The notes below the pieces were generated by a model, which was given only the letters and a program-made list of their open reading frames with translations, did not search any database and had not been told where the DNA came from. The position numbers and the translations under genes are program-made. A DNA stretch of 64,000 bases from DTU013 sp964490975 (GTDB lineage Bacteria > Bacillota > Clostridia > Acetivibrionales > DTU013), in NCBI GenBank assembly GCA_964490975.1, contig CAZBEQ010000011.1, positions 1-64,000 of the forward strand, written 5' to 3'. How positions within the stretch are numbered: position 1 is the first letter of the stretch; the number at the start of each line of letters is the position of its first letter. Below are positions 54,081 to 62,308 of the stretch, piece by piece.

Positions 54081-54446
54081 TTAGTTTTGTTCCGCAATAT
54101 CAGGTCTAAGTCTTTTTGCTTCCCTGAGATACACATATTTTAGTTCATTATTATCCTTTTCAGTCTCAATATGCATCATTACTCTTATGCATTTTCTCAG
54201 ACTTCCCGGAACATCCATCTCATATGTACACAGCATCGCGGTTTTTGTCCAACCTATCTGTCTGGCTGCTGTAGCGGGAAAAGCAGCATCGATATCGGAT
54301 GTGACAGAAAATATGATACTGATTATGTCATCTTTTCTGATATCGTTTTGTCTTGTCATTTCTTTTAAAAGCTCGATAGTTACTGAAAATATTTCTTCAG
54401 CAGTGTTTTCATTTATAGTAGTTGCTCCTCTTATAGCTCTGACCAT
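54081..54446 (-). CDS. aroH: Chorismate mutase, AroH class
   Basis: The 121-residue protein is the trimeric AroH-type enzyme, which converts chorismate to prephenate for Phe and Tyr synthesis. Typical motifs are VRAIRGATTINENT at the start, SVTSDIDAAFPATAAR (about 48-63) and MDVPGSLRKCIRVMMH. It starts 2 bases after the hutP stop and is followed by cmk. Confidence 0.94.
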   Translation of the reverse strand: MVRAIRGATTINENTAEEIFSVTIELLKEMTRQNDIRKDDIISIIFSVTSDIDAAFPATAARQIGWTKTAMLCTYEMDVPGSLRKCIRVMMHIETEKDNNELKYVYLREAKRLRPDIAEQN

Positions 54447-54448
54447 AA

Positions 54449-54874
54449 CTATACCACCCTGTGTCCCAGTCCAATGGCTACTTCGTTCAAATGCAACAAC
54501 CCGATGCCGAAAAATATCGAAACACTTATATGATTCTTATAACGTGCGATACCTATTTTACCACCGACATTGAGCCCAAGTGCCTTGGGCATTATTTGGG
54601 ATAATGCTTCCCTTGTTGCTCCTGCGATTGCGCCCTCTTCTACATGGCACTCCTGGATTACGCCCTCTCTCTTTGAAGAAACCACTGCTCTTTCTATTAT
54701 TTTCATTACGGAATTTATAAATTCTCCTCCGTAGTCGACAGCAGCAGTACGAATCCCGAGCTTTGCATATTCTATCTGCATCTGCTTTTCTTCAGCCCTG
54801 TCGTATGTAAGCGCAATTTTCATAGAAGCAGCGGCAATATCTCTGCTGCCGAATTCTCTGATGCTATCAGTCAT
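54449..54874 (-). CDS. HutP-family RNA-binding antiterminator-like protein
   Basis: The 141-residue protein matches the fold order of HutP: IAAASMKIALT at the start, then KREGVIQECHVEEGAIAGATREALSQI (about 70-96) and a C-terminal GKIGIARYKNHISVSIFFGIGLLHLNEVAIGLGHR. B. subtilis HutP binds L-histidine and Mg2+ and then an mRNA terminator in the hut operon. Here no hut genes are present and it heads the operon with aroH, cmk, plsC and ispH-rpsA. The start at 54874 uses GAAAGGATC; the longer frame overlaps the promoter. Confidence 0.8.
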   Translation of the reverse strand: MTDSIREFGSRDIAAASMKIALTYDRAEEKQMQIEYAKLGIRTAAVDYGGEFINSVMKIIERAVVSSKREGVIQECHVEEGAIAGATREALSQIMPKALGLNVGGKIGIARYKNHISVSIFFGIGLLHLNEVAIGLGHRVV

Positions 54875-54905
54875 TATTTTGATCCTTTCAAAAACTTCTT
54901 CGTAT

Positions 54906-54934
54906 ATTATATAAGAATAATAAAAAATGTACAA
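54906..54934 (-). promoter_or_regulatory. Promoter of the hutP-aroH-cmk-plsC-ispH/rpsA operon
   Basis: On the minus strand TTGTAC (54929-54934) and TATAAT (54906-54911) are exactly 17 bases apart, leaving a leader of about 25 bases before the hutP-like gene. Confidence 0.8.
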
Positions 54935-55006
54935 TATTAATGTTTTTAACGCTTAATTACATTTTATCACCAATAAATCTCTGCAACAAACACAGCCGGC
55001 CTGAAA

Positions 55007-55501
55007 TTAACTCATAGCATTGACAGTCGCTATATGAACTATCCCTCCCGTTACAGCGAATGACCTTCCAAGCAGCTCTGTCAAGTTGCTGCTGACAGCA
55101 CTTATCACTACATCGGCATGTATAAGCAGCCTGCTGGCATCTAATTCAACAACATCGCCAGGCTTCAGGTCAAGTATTATAGTATCGTTTGAGAAATCGC
55201 AAATTTCATCACCATTTACCATTACCTTTATATCCGGACAATACTCGATATTATTCAATTTCAGTTCAAGCTTACATGGTTCAAACAAGTATGTCTCATA
55301 ACCCAATGGCTCACCATCAGCTGCTTCTTTGTTAAAGAGAGACCTTATAGAAGGATATGTAAGTAAAGACTGTGCCAGTATGAGTAAAATGAACGAAGCA
55401 AGGAAGAGCCATTTCAGAAGTCGCTCTATTGTTTGAGCAACTTTAGTTTTTTTATTTCCTTGCGTCTGACTATCAGTGCTTTCATTCACTTTGGTATCCA
55501 T
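55007..55501 (-). CDS. Hypothetical single-pass membrane protein
   Basis: I do not recognise this 164-residue protein. It has a polar N-terminus of about 28 residues, one membrane helix near 29-48 (LLKWLFLASFILLILAQSLL) and an outer domain that looks beta-rich (KVMVNGDEICDFSNDTIILDLKPGDVVELDA). TTTGGAGAG precedes the ATG. It is the last gene of the rpiR-HI0933 unit, 60 bases after the flavoprotein gene. Confidence 0.7.
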   Translation of the reverse strand: MDTKVNESTDSQTQGNKKTKVAQTIERLLKWLFLASFILLILAQSLLTYPSIRSLFNKEAADGEPLGYETYLFEPCKLELKLNNIEYCPDIKVMVNGDEICDFSNDTIILDLKPGDVVELDASRLLIHADVVISAVSSNLTELLGRSFAVTGGIVHIATVNAMS

Positions 55502-55561
55502 GTTATACTCTCCAAATATTTCTATTATCCTTAGTATGCACTTACTCAGCAGTATAATACC

Positions 55562-56791
55562 TTAGCAGTTAGAACCAGCCAGATAGCCGGTAGAAAAGGC
55601 AATCGTCAGGTTGAAGCCTCCTGTATAGCCATCTACATCTATAACCTCTCCTGCAAAATATAGTCCCTTGATCAGCTTTGATTCCATAGTAGACGGGTTG
55701 ATCTCATCTGTACTTATTCCACCCGCAGTTACTATGGCTTCACTTATAGGCCTTGAACCACTTATCTCAAGAGTCAGCCCTTTAAAAAGTTCAACAAGCT
55801 TTCTTCTTTCTGCTTTAGTTATCTGATTTACTGGTTTGTCCTCATGTATCCCGGATAATTCGATGATTACAGGAATAAGCTTTTGAGGCAGCAAATCGTC
55901 AAGGCAGTTTTTGAATTGTTTTCTGGAGTATTTGTCAAAATCTCTTTGTATTCTTGCATCAAGAGTATCTTCTGTCAGAGCAGGCTTAAGATCAATCACA
56001 AGATAGACATCCTTGTAGCCATACTGCATTATATGCCTGCTGGCGCTCAAAATAACAGGGCCGGATACCCCGAAATGGGTAAATAGCATTTCTCCGAAAT
56101 CAGTATAGATTTTCTTTTTCTTTTTATCCAGTATTGTGATCTCGATATTCTTAAGCGACAGTCCCTGTAGTTTGCCAACCCATTCATCGACCGCAAGAAG
56201 AGGAACCAGGGACGGTTTTAGCTCCGTCACTGAATGTCCAAGATGCCTTGCTATTTTGTAGCCATCACCTGTAGAACCGGTGCCCGGATAGGAAACGCCG
56301 CCGGTTGCGAGTACTACTGAACTGCCCTCAACAAACCTTCCATTTTTTAATTTAACACCTACAACCTCGCCATTCGATACTTCAATGGAATCGACAGAAG
56401 AATCATACCTGATCTCTGCGCCGTTATTTTTGACATACCTTATCAGTACGTCTATTACATCCCTTGCATTATCTGAAACAGGAAAGACTCTTCCGCCTCT
56501 TTCGGTCTTTATTTCAAGTCCTTCTGAACGGAGAAAGCTCATCAGATCCTCGTTTGAAAATGTGTAAAAAGAGGAGTACAAAAAATTCCCGTTTCCGGGA
56601 ATGTTCTGTATCAACCCTTCAATATCTGTGTCATTAGTAATGTTGCAGCGTCCCTTGCCTGATATTCTGAGCTTCTTGCCCGGCTTGTCGTTCTTTTCAA
56701 GTAAAATGACATCCAGTCCCCGTTCTGCCGCCCTGCCTGCTGCCATCATTCCTGCTGCCCCTGCTCCGATTATGATAGTTCTTTTACTCAA
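55562..56791 (-). CDS. HI0933/YhiN-family flavoprotein
   Basis: The 409-residue protein has the FAD dinucleotide motif IIGAGAAGMMAAGRAAERG at its start, EKNDKPGKKLRISGKGRCNITN, VVLATGGVSYPGTGSTGDGY and the C-terminal GLYFAGEVIDVDGYTGGFNLTIAFSTG, all typical of the HI0933 family. The substrate is unknown for the family. It begins with TTG, overlapping the rpiR stop (TTGA), with AAGGTGG upstream. Confidence 0.92.
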   Translation of the reverse strand: MSKRTIIIGAGAAGMMAAGRAAERGLDVILLEKNDKPGKKLRISGKGRCNITNDTDIEGLIQNIPGNGNFLYSSFYTFSNEDLMSFLRSEGLEIKTERGGRVFPVSDNARDVIDVLIRYVKNNGAEIRYDSSVDSIEVSNGEVVGVKLKNGRFVEGSSVVLATGGVSYPGTGSTGDGYKIARHLGHSVTELKPSLVPLLAVDEWVGKLQGLSLKNIEITILDKKKKKIYTDFGEMLFTHFGVSGPVILSASRHIMQYGYKDVYLVIDLKPALTEDTLDARIQRDFDKYSRKQFKNCLDDLLPQKLIPVIIELSGIHEDKPVNQITKAERRKLVELFKGLTLEISGSRPISEAIVTAGGISTDEINPSTMESKLIKGLYFAGEVIDVDGYTGGFNLTIAFSTGYLAGSNC

Positions 56792-57684
56792 TAGTCCACC
56801 TTCCTGTGAGGCTCTACGATTTCGTATTTTTCGTAAACCTGATATTCATCCCAGATTTTTTCCAGCTTCTCAAATATATTGTAAACACTTTCCTTTTTCC
56901 TCATACCTAAAGCAACTATAAGGGCATTGATAACGCTTAAGGGAGCAACCAATGAATCTACGAAGGATGCCATATCACTTCTTGCAAAAACGCAATGATC
57001 GGCATTGATTGCAAGAGGCGACTCAGCACTGTCTGTTATGGCAATTACCTTAGCACCTTGATTTTTTACAAACTGCATTGCTTTTGTAGTCCTCTTGGAA
57101 TACCTTGGAAAGCTTATTCCAATTACAACATCGTCTTCTGATGCTCTGATTATCTGTTCAAACATTTCACTTACGCTTGTAGTGTGAACCAACCTCACAT
57201 TGTCAAATATAAGATTGAAATAGAAGCCAAGGAAGCTTGCGAGCGGAGCAGAGCTCCTGACACCAAGAATATATATCTTTTTAGCATTCATTATGCACTC
57301 TACTATTGAATTAAATACATCATTATCTATCTCTTCCATTGTGATTTTTATTTTTTCCATGTCTGACTGTAATACACTTTTAAGTATATTACATTCATTG
57401 ATTCTGCTCGAAGATACTTCGATCCTTTGAATTGCAGTCAGTTTACTTTTTATCATTTCTTGCAGGACTTTTTGCATTTTGGGGTAGCCATCATAACCCA
57501 GGTCTATAGCAAACCTAACTACGGTAGATTCACTTACCCCTACCACTTCTCCAAGCTTTGCTGCTGTCATGAATGCAGCCTTATCATAATGGTTTATTAT
57601 GAACTCTGCAATAAGTTTCTGACCCTTGCTCATCTTTCCTTTGCTTTTTATTCTGTTGATCAGGTCATAAATTTTTGTTTCCAT
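56788..57684 (-). CDS. MurR/RpiR-family transcriptional regulator
   Basis: The 298-residue protein has an N-terminal helix-turn-helix (MTAAKLGEVVGVSESTVVRFAIDLGYDGYPKMQ, about 38-71) and a SIS sugar-isomerase-like domain (about 125-265, IYILGVRSSAPLASF and VIGISFPRYSKRTTKAMQF), which normally binds a phosphosugar. It is first in an operon with a HI0933 flavoprotein. The sugar ligand is unknown. Confidence 0.92.
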   Translation of the reverse strand: METKIYDLINRIKSKGKMSKGQKLIAEFIINHYDKAAFMTAAKLGEVVGVSESTVVRFAIDLGYDGYPKMQKVLQEMIKSKLTAIQRIEVSSSRINECNILKSVLQSDMEKIKITMEEIDNDVFNSIVECIMNAKKIYILGVRSSAPLASFLGFYFNLIFDNVRLVHTTSVSEMFEQIIRASEDDVVIGISFPRYSKRTTKAMQFVKNQGAKVIAITDSAESPLAINADHCVFARSDMASFVDSLVAPLSVINALIVALGMRKKESVYNIFEKLEKIWDEYQVYEKYEIVEPHRKVDY

Positions 57685-57798
57685 TTAACCTCCGGATGAC
57701 CATAATTATTCTTCAATTCAATATAACATTTTTGCAGGATAAAAATCAAGTGCTTGCAAATACTGATGATATTATGTCACAAATATAATGGAGGAATT

Positions 57799-58443
57799 AT
57801 GCTTCAGATCGATGATGCCGGAAGCGGAAGTTTTGTAGGAGGTACCTGCATTGGCATTTACAGGCCTGAGACAAATGAATATTATTTTGATATAATCCCT
57901 GTCGAATTGTACAATAAAGAAAACTTTAAGAAAAAGATATACCTGGATGAAGTTGTTAACATAGCAGGCTACGCCATAAAAAGCCTTAAGCCTGCAAAGG
58001 GTGAGATGATAGAAATATGCAGAGGCTATATGTTTGACCACCTTAAGCTATGGCTTGAAAGCAACGGCTATTCGTGGTATTCAACACAGATCACCGGAAG
58101 AGTGCAGGAAATAGTAGAAAAGAACTATGAGCTGTATGCTGAAAGGCTTGGTCTGCCATGGCAGTATATAAAATATACAAAGTACCCATTCCATTTTCAC
58201 AAACTGCTTAGATGGGTATATGCGGATTTTGACAACAGGATCAAGCTATGCAAGGTCGGATGGAAAAGCTGGCAAAAAATCGAAGGCACAGTTCCTGAAG
58301 TAACATGCGCAAGTATGTGCGCTTCCTCATTTAACTGTATGAAATGCGGTAAATATATAAAGCCTGGCAGCGAAATAAAAGTTATCAGGTTTGTAAGCAA
58401 CCGTGAAAACTATGTATATCTGCACAAAAACTGTGAAAGCTGA
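57799..58443 (+). CDS. Unknown protein with RNase H-like core and C-terminal zinc-ribbon-like motif
   Basis: I do not recognise a named family. The 214-residue protein starts LQIDDAGSGSFVGGTCIGIYRP, an acidic beta-strand followed by two strands (YYFDIIPVELY), then a helix and a strand with an acidic residue IEICRGYMFDHLKLWL (E72), and later NYELYAERLGLP. This order of strands and acids is reminiscent of RNase H/RuvC-type nucleases. The last 45 residues have CASMCASSFNCMKCG and LHKNC, giving possible zinc ligands C180, C183, H209 and C212. GGAGGA sits before the ATG at 57799. It is a lone plus-strand gene between two minus operons. Confidence 0.65.
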   Translation: MLQIDDAGSGSFVGGTCIGIYRPETNEYYFDIIPVELYNKENFKKKIYLDEVVNIAGYAIKSLKPAKGEMIEICRGYMFDHLKLWLESNGYSWYSTQITGRVQEIVEKNYELYAERLGLPWQYIKYTKYPFHFHKLLRWVYADFDNRIKLCKVGWKSWQKIEGTVPEVTCASMCASSFNCMKCGKYIKPGSEIKVIRFVSNRENYVYLHKNCES

Positions 58444-58444
58444 A

Positions 58445-58496
58445 AGGGGACACTCCTCAACCTTGGAGCCCTGCTCCCAGTAGAGGTGTGTCCCCT
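58445..58496. terminator. GGGGACAC hairpin between convergent genes
   Basis: Arms of 14 bases with one mismatch (58445-58458, 58483-58496) enclose an inner GGAG/CTCC stem. It lies immediately after the unknown plus-strand gene and before the oadA stop on the minus strand. A long U-tract is missing. Its outer sequence resembles the hairpin at 43281-43307. Confidence 0.5.
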
Positions 58497-58501
58497 CTCC
58501 T

Positions 58502-59899
58502 TTAAACCGGGTGAGTGCGGAATTCGTAGTTTACCATGTTACTGTCGATCTTGTATTTTCCAGCTTGGCGAAGCTTGAAGAAATTCTCCGCAACCTGTGG
58601 GAACAGCGCATATGAAAGAACATCCTCATCCTGTTCTATATACTGGCCTATCTGCTTTCTTATATTAGCCAGCTCAGGCTCGATAAGATCTGCCGGTCTG
58701 CAGGTGATTTGCGCTTCATCTCCGAGTATCTTCTTTTTAATATCCTCAGGTATCGGAGCAGGCGTCTTTCCATATTCACCTTTTACAAGAGCCTTGGATT
58801 CCTTAGGCACCATCTTGTATCTTTCACCTGTTATTACATTCATAACAGCCTGTGTTCCTACTATCTGGCTGGTAGGTGTAACCAGCGGAGGATATCCGAA
58901 ATCTTCTCTTACTCTTGGCACCTCTTTTAGTACTTCCTCGAATTTGTCGGACTTGCCAGCCTGTTTCAATTGTGAAACAAGGTTTGACAGCATGCCTCCA
59001 GGTACCTGATATATCAGTGTGTTGACATCTACACCCATAACCTTTATATCCAGAAGACCAGTAGCAACATACTTTTCTTTTATTGGTCTGAAGTATTCTG
59101 CAATCTCGCTGAGCTTTTCAAGGTCAAGTCCTGTATCGAATTCAGTATCCTTCAATGTCGCAACAAGCGGTTCCGTAGGTGGCTGGGACGTACCCATTGC
59201 CATAGGCGATATAGCGCAGTCCACAACATCGACACCTGCCTCGATAGCCTTAAGGTATGTCATTGATGCAACGCCGCTGGTATAGTGAGTATGAAGCTGA
59301 ATCGGTATCCTGATACTTTCCTTCAGTGCTTTTATCAGGCTATATGCAGAGTATGGCACCAAAAGTCCTGCCATATCCTTTATACAAATACTATCAGCGC
59401 CCATTTCCTCTAACCTTCGAGCATCCTTTACAAAGAGGTCCAAGCTGTGCACTGGGCTTATAGTATAGCTGACAGTACCTTGTGCATGGCCGCCTTCTCT
59501 TTTACAAGCTTTAATGGCTGCTTCAATATTCCTGACATCATTTAAAGCGTCAAATATTCTTATTATATCGATACCATTGGAAATAGATTTCTGTACGAAA
59601 TATTGTACTACATCATCAGCATAATGCTTATATCCAAGCAGGTTCTGACCTCTGAGTAGCATCTGAAGCTTGGTTTTCTTAGCTCTGCTTCTGATCTTCC
59701 TAAGCCTTTCCCACGGATCTTCATTTAAAAAGCGCAAGCAAGAGTCAAAAGTCGCTCCTCCCCAGCATTCCAGAGAGTTGTAGCCGATATTGTCAAGCTT
59801 TTCAACTATGGGTAAAATGTCATCAGTCGACATCCTTGTTGCAATCAATGACTGGTGAGCATCTCTGAGTACGGTTTCAGTAATTTTTACTTTTCCCAT
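58502..59899 (-). CDS. oadA: Biotin-dependent carboxyltransferase subunit, OadA/transcarboxylase 5S type
   Basis: The 465-residue protein transfers CO2 between carboxybiotin and a 2-oxo acid such as pyruvate/oxaloacetate. It has ETVLRDAHQSLIATRM at the start, LLRGQNLLGY, the carbamylated-lysine site ICIKDMAGLL (K174) and QLHTHYTSG with metal ligands H203 and H205; D13 is the third ligand. No biotin domain is attached; that is a separate gene. Relatives use Co2+, Mn2+ or Zn2+ here. AAGGAGGT precedes the ATG at 59899. Confidence 0.92.
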   Translation of the reverse strand: MGKVKITETVLRDAHQSLIATRMSTDDILPIVEKLDNIGYNSLECWGGATFDSCLRFLNEDPWERLRKIRSRAKKTKLQMLLRGQNLLGYKHYADDVVQYFVQKSISNGIDIIRIFDALNDVRNIEAAIKACKREGGHAQGTVSYTISPVHSLDLFVKDARRLEEMGADSICIKDMAGLLVPYSAYSLIKALKESIRIPIQLHTHYTSGVASMTYLKAIEAGVDVVDCAISPMAMGTSQPPTEPLVATLKDTEFDTGLDLEKLSEIAEYFRPIKEKYVATGLLDIKVMGVDVNTLIYQVPGGMLSNLVSQLKQAGKSDKFEEVLKEVPRVREDFGYPPLVTPTSQIVGTQAVMNVITGERYKMVPKESKALVKGEYGKTPAPIPEDIKKKILGDEAQITCRPADLIEPELANIRKQIGQYIEQDEDVLSYALFPQVAENFFKLRQAGKYKIDSNMVNYEFRTHPV

Positions 59900-59912
59900 T
59901 ATTCGGACCTCC

Positions 59913-60332
59913 TTAATTAAGTGACGCAAGCAGATCTCCGGCATTTACGGAAGCGCCCCTGGTTACATTGATCGATGCAACAACGCCATCGGATGGAGCA
60001 ACTATCTCATTCTCCATTTTCATTGCTTCTAATACTAATAATACTGTACCTCTCTTGACTTTATCACCTACGTTTGCAACCACCTTAAGGATCGTGCCAG
60101 GCATTGGGGCATTTACTTTTACTGCTCCTGCTGTCCCGCCTGTTACCGCCTTTTTCTCAGCTGCGGGGGCAGCTGCAGGTGCCGGGGCTGGAGCTGCAGT
60201 CTGAGCGGGTGCTGCCACAGGAGCACTCACTGTCTGTACAGCAGGAACATAGGCGGAAACAGATCCGTCCCTTACTTCTTCGACTTCAACTTCGTACTGG
60301 CTGCCATTGACTTTTATTAAAAACTTCTTCAT
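59913..60332 (-). CDS. Biotin carboxyl carrier subunit
   Basis: The 139-residue protein carries biotin on Lys105 in LEAMKMENEI and has the usual thumb-containing biotinyl domain from about residue 70. A flexible Ala/Pro-rich linker (about 38-60) joins it to the N-terminal KKFLIKVNGSQYEVEVEE part. It shuttles carboxybiotin between the MmdA-type and OadA-type subunits. It lies 13 bases upstream of oadA. Confidence 0.94.
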   Translation of the reverse strand: MKKFLIKVNGSQYEVEVEEVRDGSVSAYVPAVQTVSAPVAAPAQTAAPAPAPAAAPAAEKKAVTGGTAGAVKVNAPMPGTILKVVANVGDKVKRGTVLLVLEAMKMENEIVAPSDGVVASINVTRGASVNAGDLLASLN

Positions 60333-60375
60333 AAATTTATATCCTCCCGACTTAAATTATTGAACGATCAGTAAA

Positions 60376-60564
60376 CTATGAATTTAAACTATTGTTCAGA
60401 CGTTCGAGCCTGCCTGTTGTATTCCATGCCGGAGCCATTTGCGGTACCTGCCTCATGGACCTTACGACAAGCCTGTAGCCCGGCCTTGTTTCCATTGCAG
60501 CTATTGCAGCAGCAATTACAGCTAAAACTTCACCATCGATATAACCCATATCGTTTTCTGCCAT
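60376..60564 (-). CDS. Small OadG/MmdE-like subunit lacking the membrane helix
   Basis: The 62-residue protein has EVLAVIAAAIAAMETRPGYRLVVRSMRQVP followed by APAWNTTGRLERL, which matches the C-terminal part of OadG/MmdD subunits of sodium-pumping decarboxylases. The N-terminal transmembrane helix and linker of those subunits are missing, so it resembles the short epsilon (MmdE) subunit. GGAGGT is best spaced for the ATG at 60564. It lies between mmdA and the biotin carrier gene. Confidence 0.75.
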   Translation of the reverse strand: MAENDMGYIDGEVLAVIAAAIAAMETRPGYRLVVRSMRQVPQMAPAWNTTGRLERLNNSLNS

Positions 60565-60579
60565 ACCCATACCTCCATA

Positions 60580-62130
60580 TTACAGCGGTATATTACCGTG
60601 TTTTTTAGCCGGTCTGTTTTCCCTCTTGCCAGAAAGCATCTCAAGAGCGTTGATCAATCTCCCTCTGGTAGTAGCCGGATCGATAACATCATCGACGTAG
60701 CCCCTTGCGGCAGCTATATAAGGATTTGAGAACTTGTCTCTGTACTCTTCTATTTTTTGCTCGCGAGCTGCAATAGCATCATCTGCAGCAGCTATTTCCT
60801 TACGGAAAATTATATTTGCTGCTCCATCAGGGCCCATAACAGCAATCTCTGCACTTGGCCATGCAAATACGACATCGGCTCCGAGGTGCTTGCTGTTCAT
60901 TGCTATATATGCTCCGCCATATGCTTTTCTCACAATAACATTGATCTTTGGTACTGTTGCTTCAGAAAATGCATAAAGAAGTTTAGCCCCATGCCTGATC
61001 AATCCGCTGTATTCCTGGCTTGTACCCGGCAGGTAGCCTGCAGTATCAGTGAAGGTAACAAGCGGTATATTGAAGGAATCACAAAAGCGAATAAATCTTG
61101 CGCCTTTGTCTGCCGAATTGACATCAAGCACACCCGCCATTACCTGCGGTTGATTAGCTACAATACCAACTGTTTTTCCGTTAAGTCTTCCAAATCCAAC
61201 AACTATATTTTGGGCGAAATATTTCTGGACCTCCATGAAGTCGCCGTTATCAAGCACTTTTACAATGATTTCCTTGATGTCATATGGTTTATTTGAAACA
61301 TCAGGTATCAAATCAAGAAAACCTTCCTCTATCCTGTTAAGGTCATCATTTACAGGCCTTATTTCAGGATCTGTAAGATTATTGTCAGGCAGGAAGCTGA
61401 TTAGCCGTCTTATTTCCTTCAGGCATTCTTCCTCACCTGCGTTCATAAAATGAGCAACACCGCTTTTAGCATTATGTACCTCTGCGCCGCCAAGCGTTTC
61501 AAATGTAACATCTTCACCTGTGACAGACTTTATGACCTGTGGACCTGTAATAAACATATAGCTTGTTTTGTCAACCATGAATACAAAGTCTGTTATGGCC
61601 GGGGAATAAACTGCGCCGCCGGCGCATGGCCCCATTATTACTGATATCTGCGGAATAACTCCTGATGCCAGTGTGTTCCTGAAGAATATTTCACCATAAC
61701 CACTTAGTGCGTCTATGCCTTCCTCTATCCTTGCCCCGCCTGAATCATTGATGCTGATGAAAGGTGCACCAACCTTCATAGCCATATCCATCACCTTTGT
61801 TATTTTACGGGCATGAGCTTCACCTAGCGAGCCTCCAATAACCGTAAAGTCCTGGGATGACACGAATACCGGTCTTCCATAGATTGTTCCGTAGCCAGTG
61901 ACAACACCATCACCGGGTACTTTCTTCTTCTGCATATCGAAATCGATAGCCCTGGTCTCAACAAAAGCATCTACTTCAACAAAGGAATTCTCATCAAACA
62001 GCTTTTCAAGCCTTTCCCTTGCCGTCAGCTTTCCCGATTCGTGCTGCTTAGCTATCTTGTCAGCACCGCCGCCCGCCTCAAGCGCTTGTTTACGTACGAG
62101 GAGGTCATTGATTTTTTCAATAGTTCCCAT
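60580..62130 (-). CDS. mmdA: Acyl-CoA carboxyltransferase/decarboxylase alpha subunit, MmdA/12S type
   Basis: The 516-residue protein is a biotin-dependent acyl-CoA carboxyltransferase with two crotonase-like halves (VSSQDFTVIGGSLGEAHARKI, NDSGGARIEEGIDALSGYGEIF, GPCAGGAVYSPAITDF, and in the second half GYLPGTSQEYSGLIRHGAKLLYA and RKAYGGAYIAMNSKHLGAD). It exchanges CO2 between methylmalonyl-CoA or a similar ester and biotin. GAGGTGG sets the ATG. It is the first gene of the mmdA-small subunit-biotin carrier-oadA operon and lies downstream of a riboswitch. Confidence 0.94.
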   Translation of the reverse strand: MGTIEKINDLLVRKQALEAGGGADKIAKQHESGKLTARERLEKLFDENSFVEVDAFVETRAIDFDMQKKKVPGDGVVTGYGTIYGRPVFVSSQDFTVIGGSLGEAHARKITKVMDMAMKVGAPFISINDSGGARIEEGIDALSGYGEIFFRNTLASGVIPQISVIMGPCAGGAVYSPAITDFVFMVDKTSYMFITGPQVIKSVTGEDVTFETLGGAEVHNAKSGVAHFMNAGEEECLKEIRRLISFLPDNNLTDPEIRPVNDDLNRIEEGFLDLIPDVSNKPYDIKEIIVKVLDNGDFMEVQKYFAQNIVVGFGRLNGKTVGIVANQPQVMAGVLDVNSADKGARFIRFCDSFNIPLVTFTDTAGYLPGTSQEYSGLIRHGAKLLYAFSEATVPKINVIVRKAYGGAYIAMNSKHLGADVVFAWPSAEIAVMGPDGAANIIFRKEIAAADDAIAAREQKIEEYRDKFSNPYIAAARGYVDDVIDPATTRGRLINALEMLSGKRENRPAKKHGNIPL

Positions 62131-62206
62131 GCATCTTCCACCTCATTCTATATTTTCTTTAGCCTTGTTTACTACTATATATTATAACCTGGTGCTAATT
62201 ATTTTG

Positions 62207-62235
62207 ATTATATAATGAGTTGTTTCCAATTGCAA
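62207..62235 (-). promoter_or_regulatory. Second candidate promoter of the mmdA operon
   Basis: On the minus strand TTGCAA (62230-62235) and TATAAT (62207-62212) are exactly 17 bases apart, downstream of the riboswitch terminator. If active it would give riboswitch-independent basal expression. Confidence 0.45.
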
Positions 62236-62258
62236 CTAATACTGTTCAAAATGTTATC

Positions 62259-62308
62259 AAAAAAGACCTTCAACGCTGTCAGTATACACTGAACATGTTA
62301 AAGGTCTT
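62259..62308 (-). terminator. Riboswitch-controlled terminator before mmdA
   Basis: On the minus strand AAGACCTTTAAC (62308-62297) pairs with GTTGAAGGTCTT (62274-62263) around an inner CAGT/ACTG stem, followed by TTTTTT. The first arm is the 3' strand of riboswitch helix P1, so the two structures exclude each other. Confidence 0.85.
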
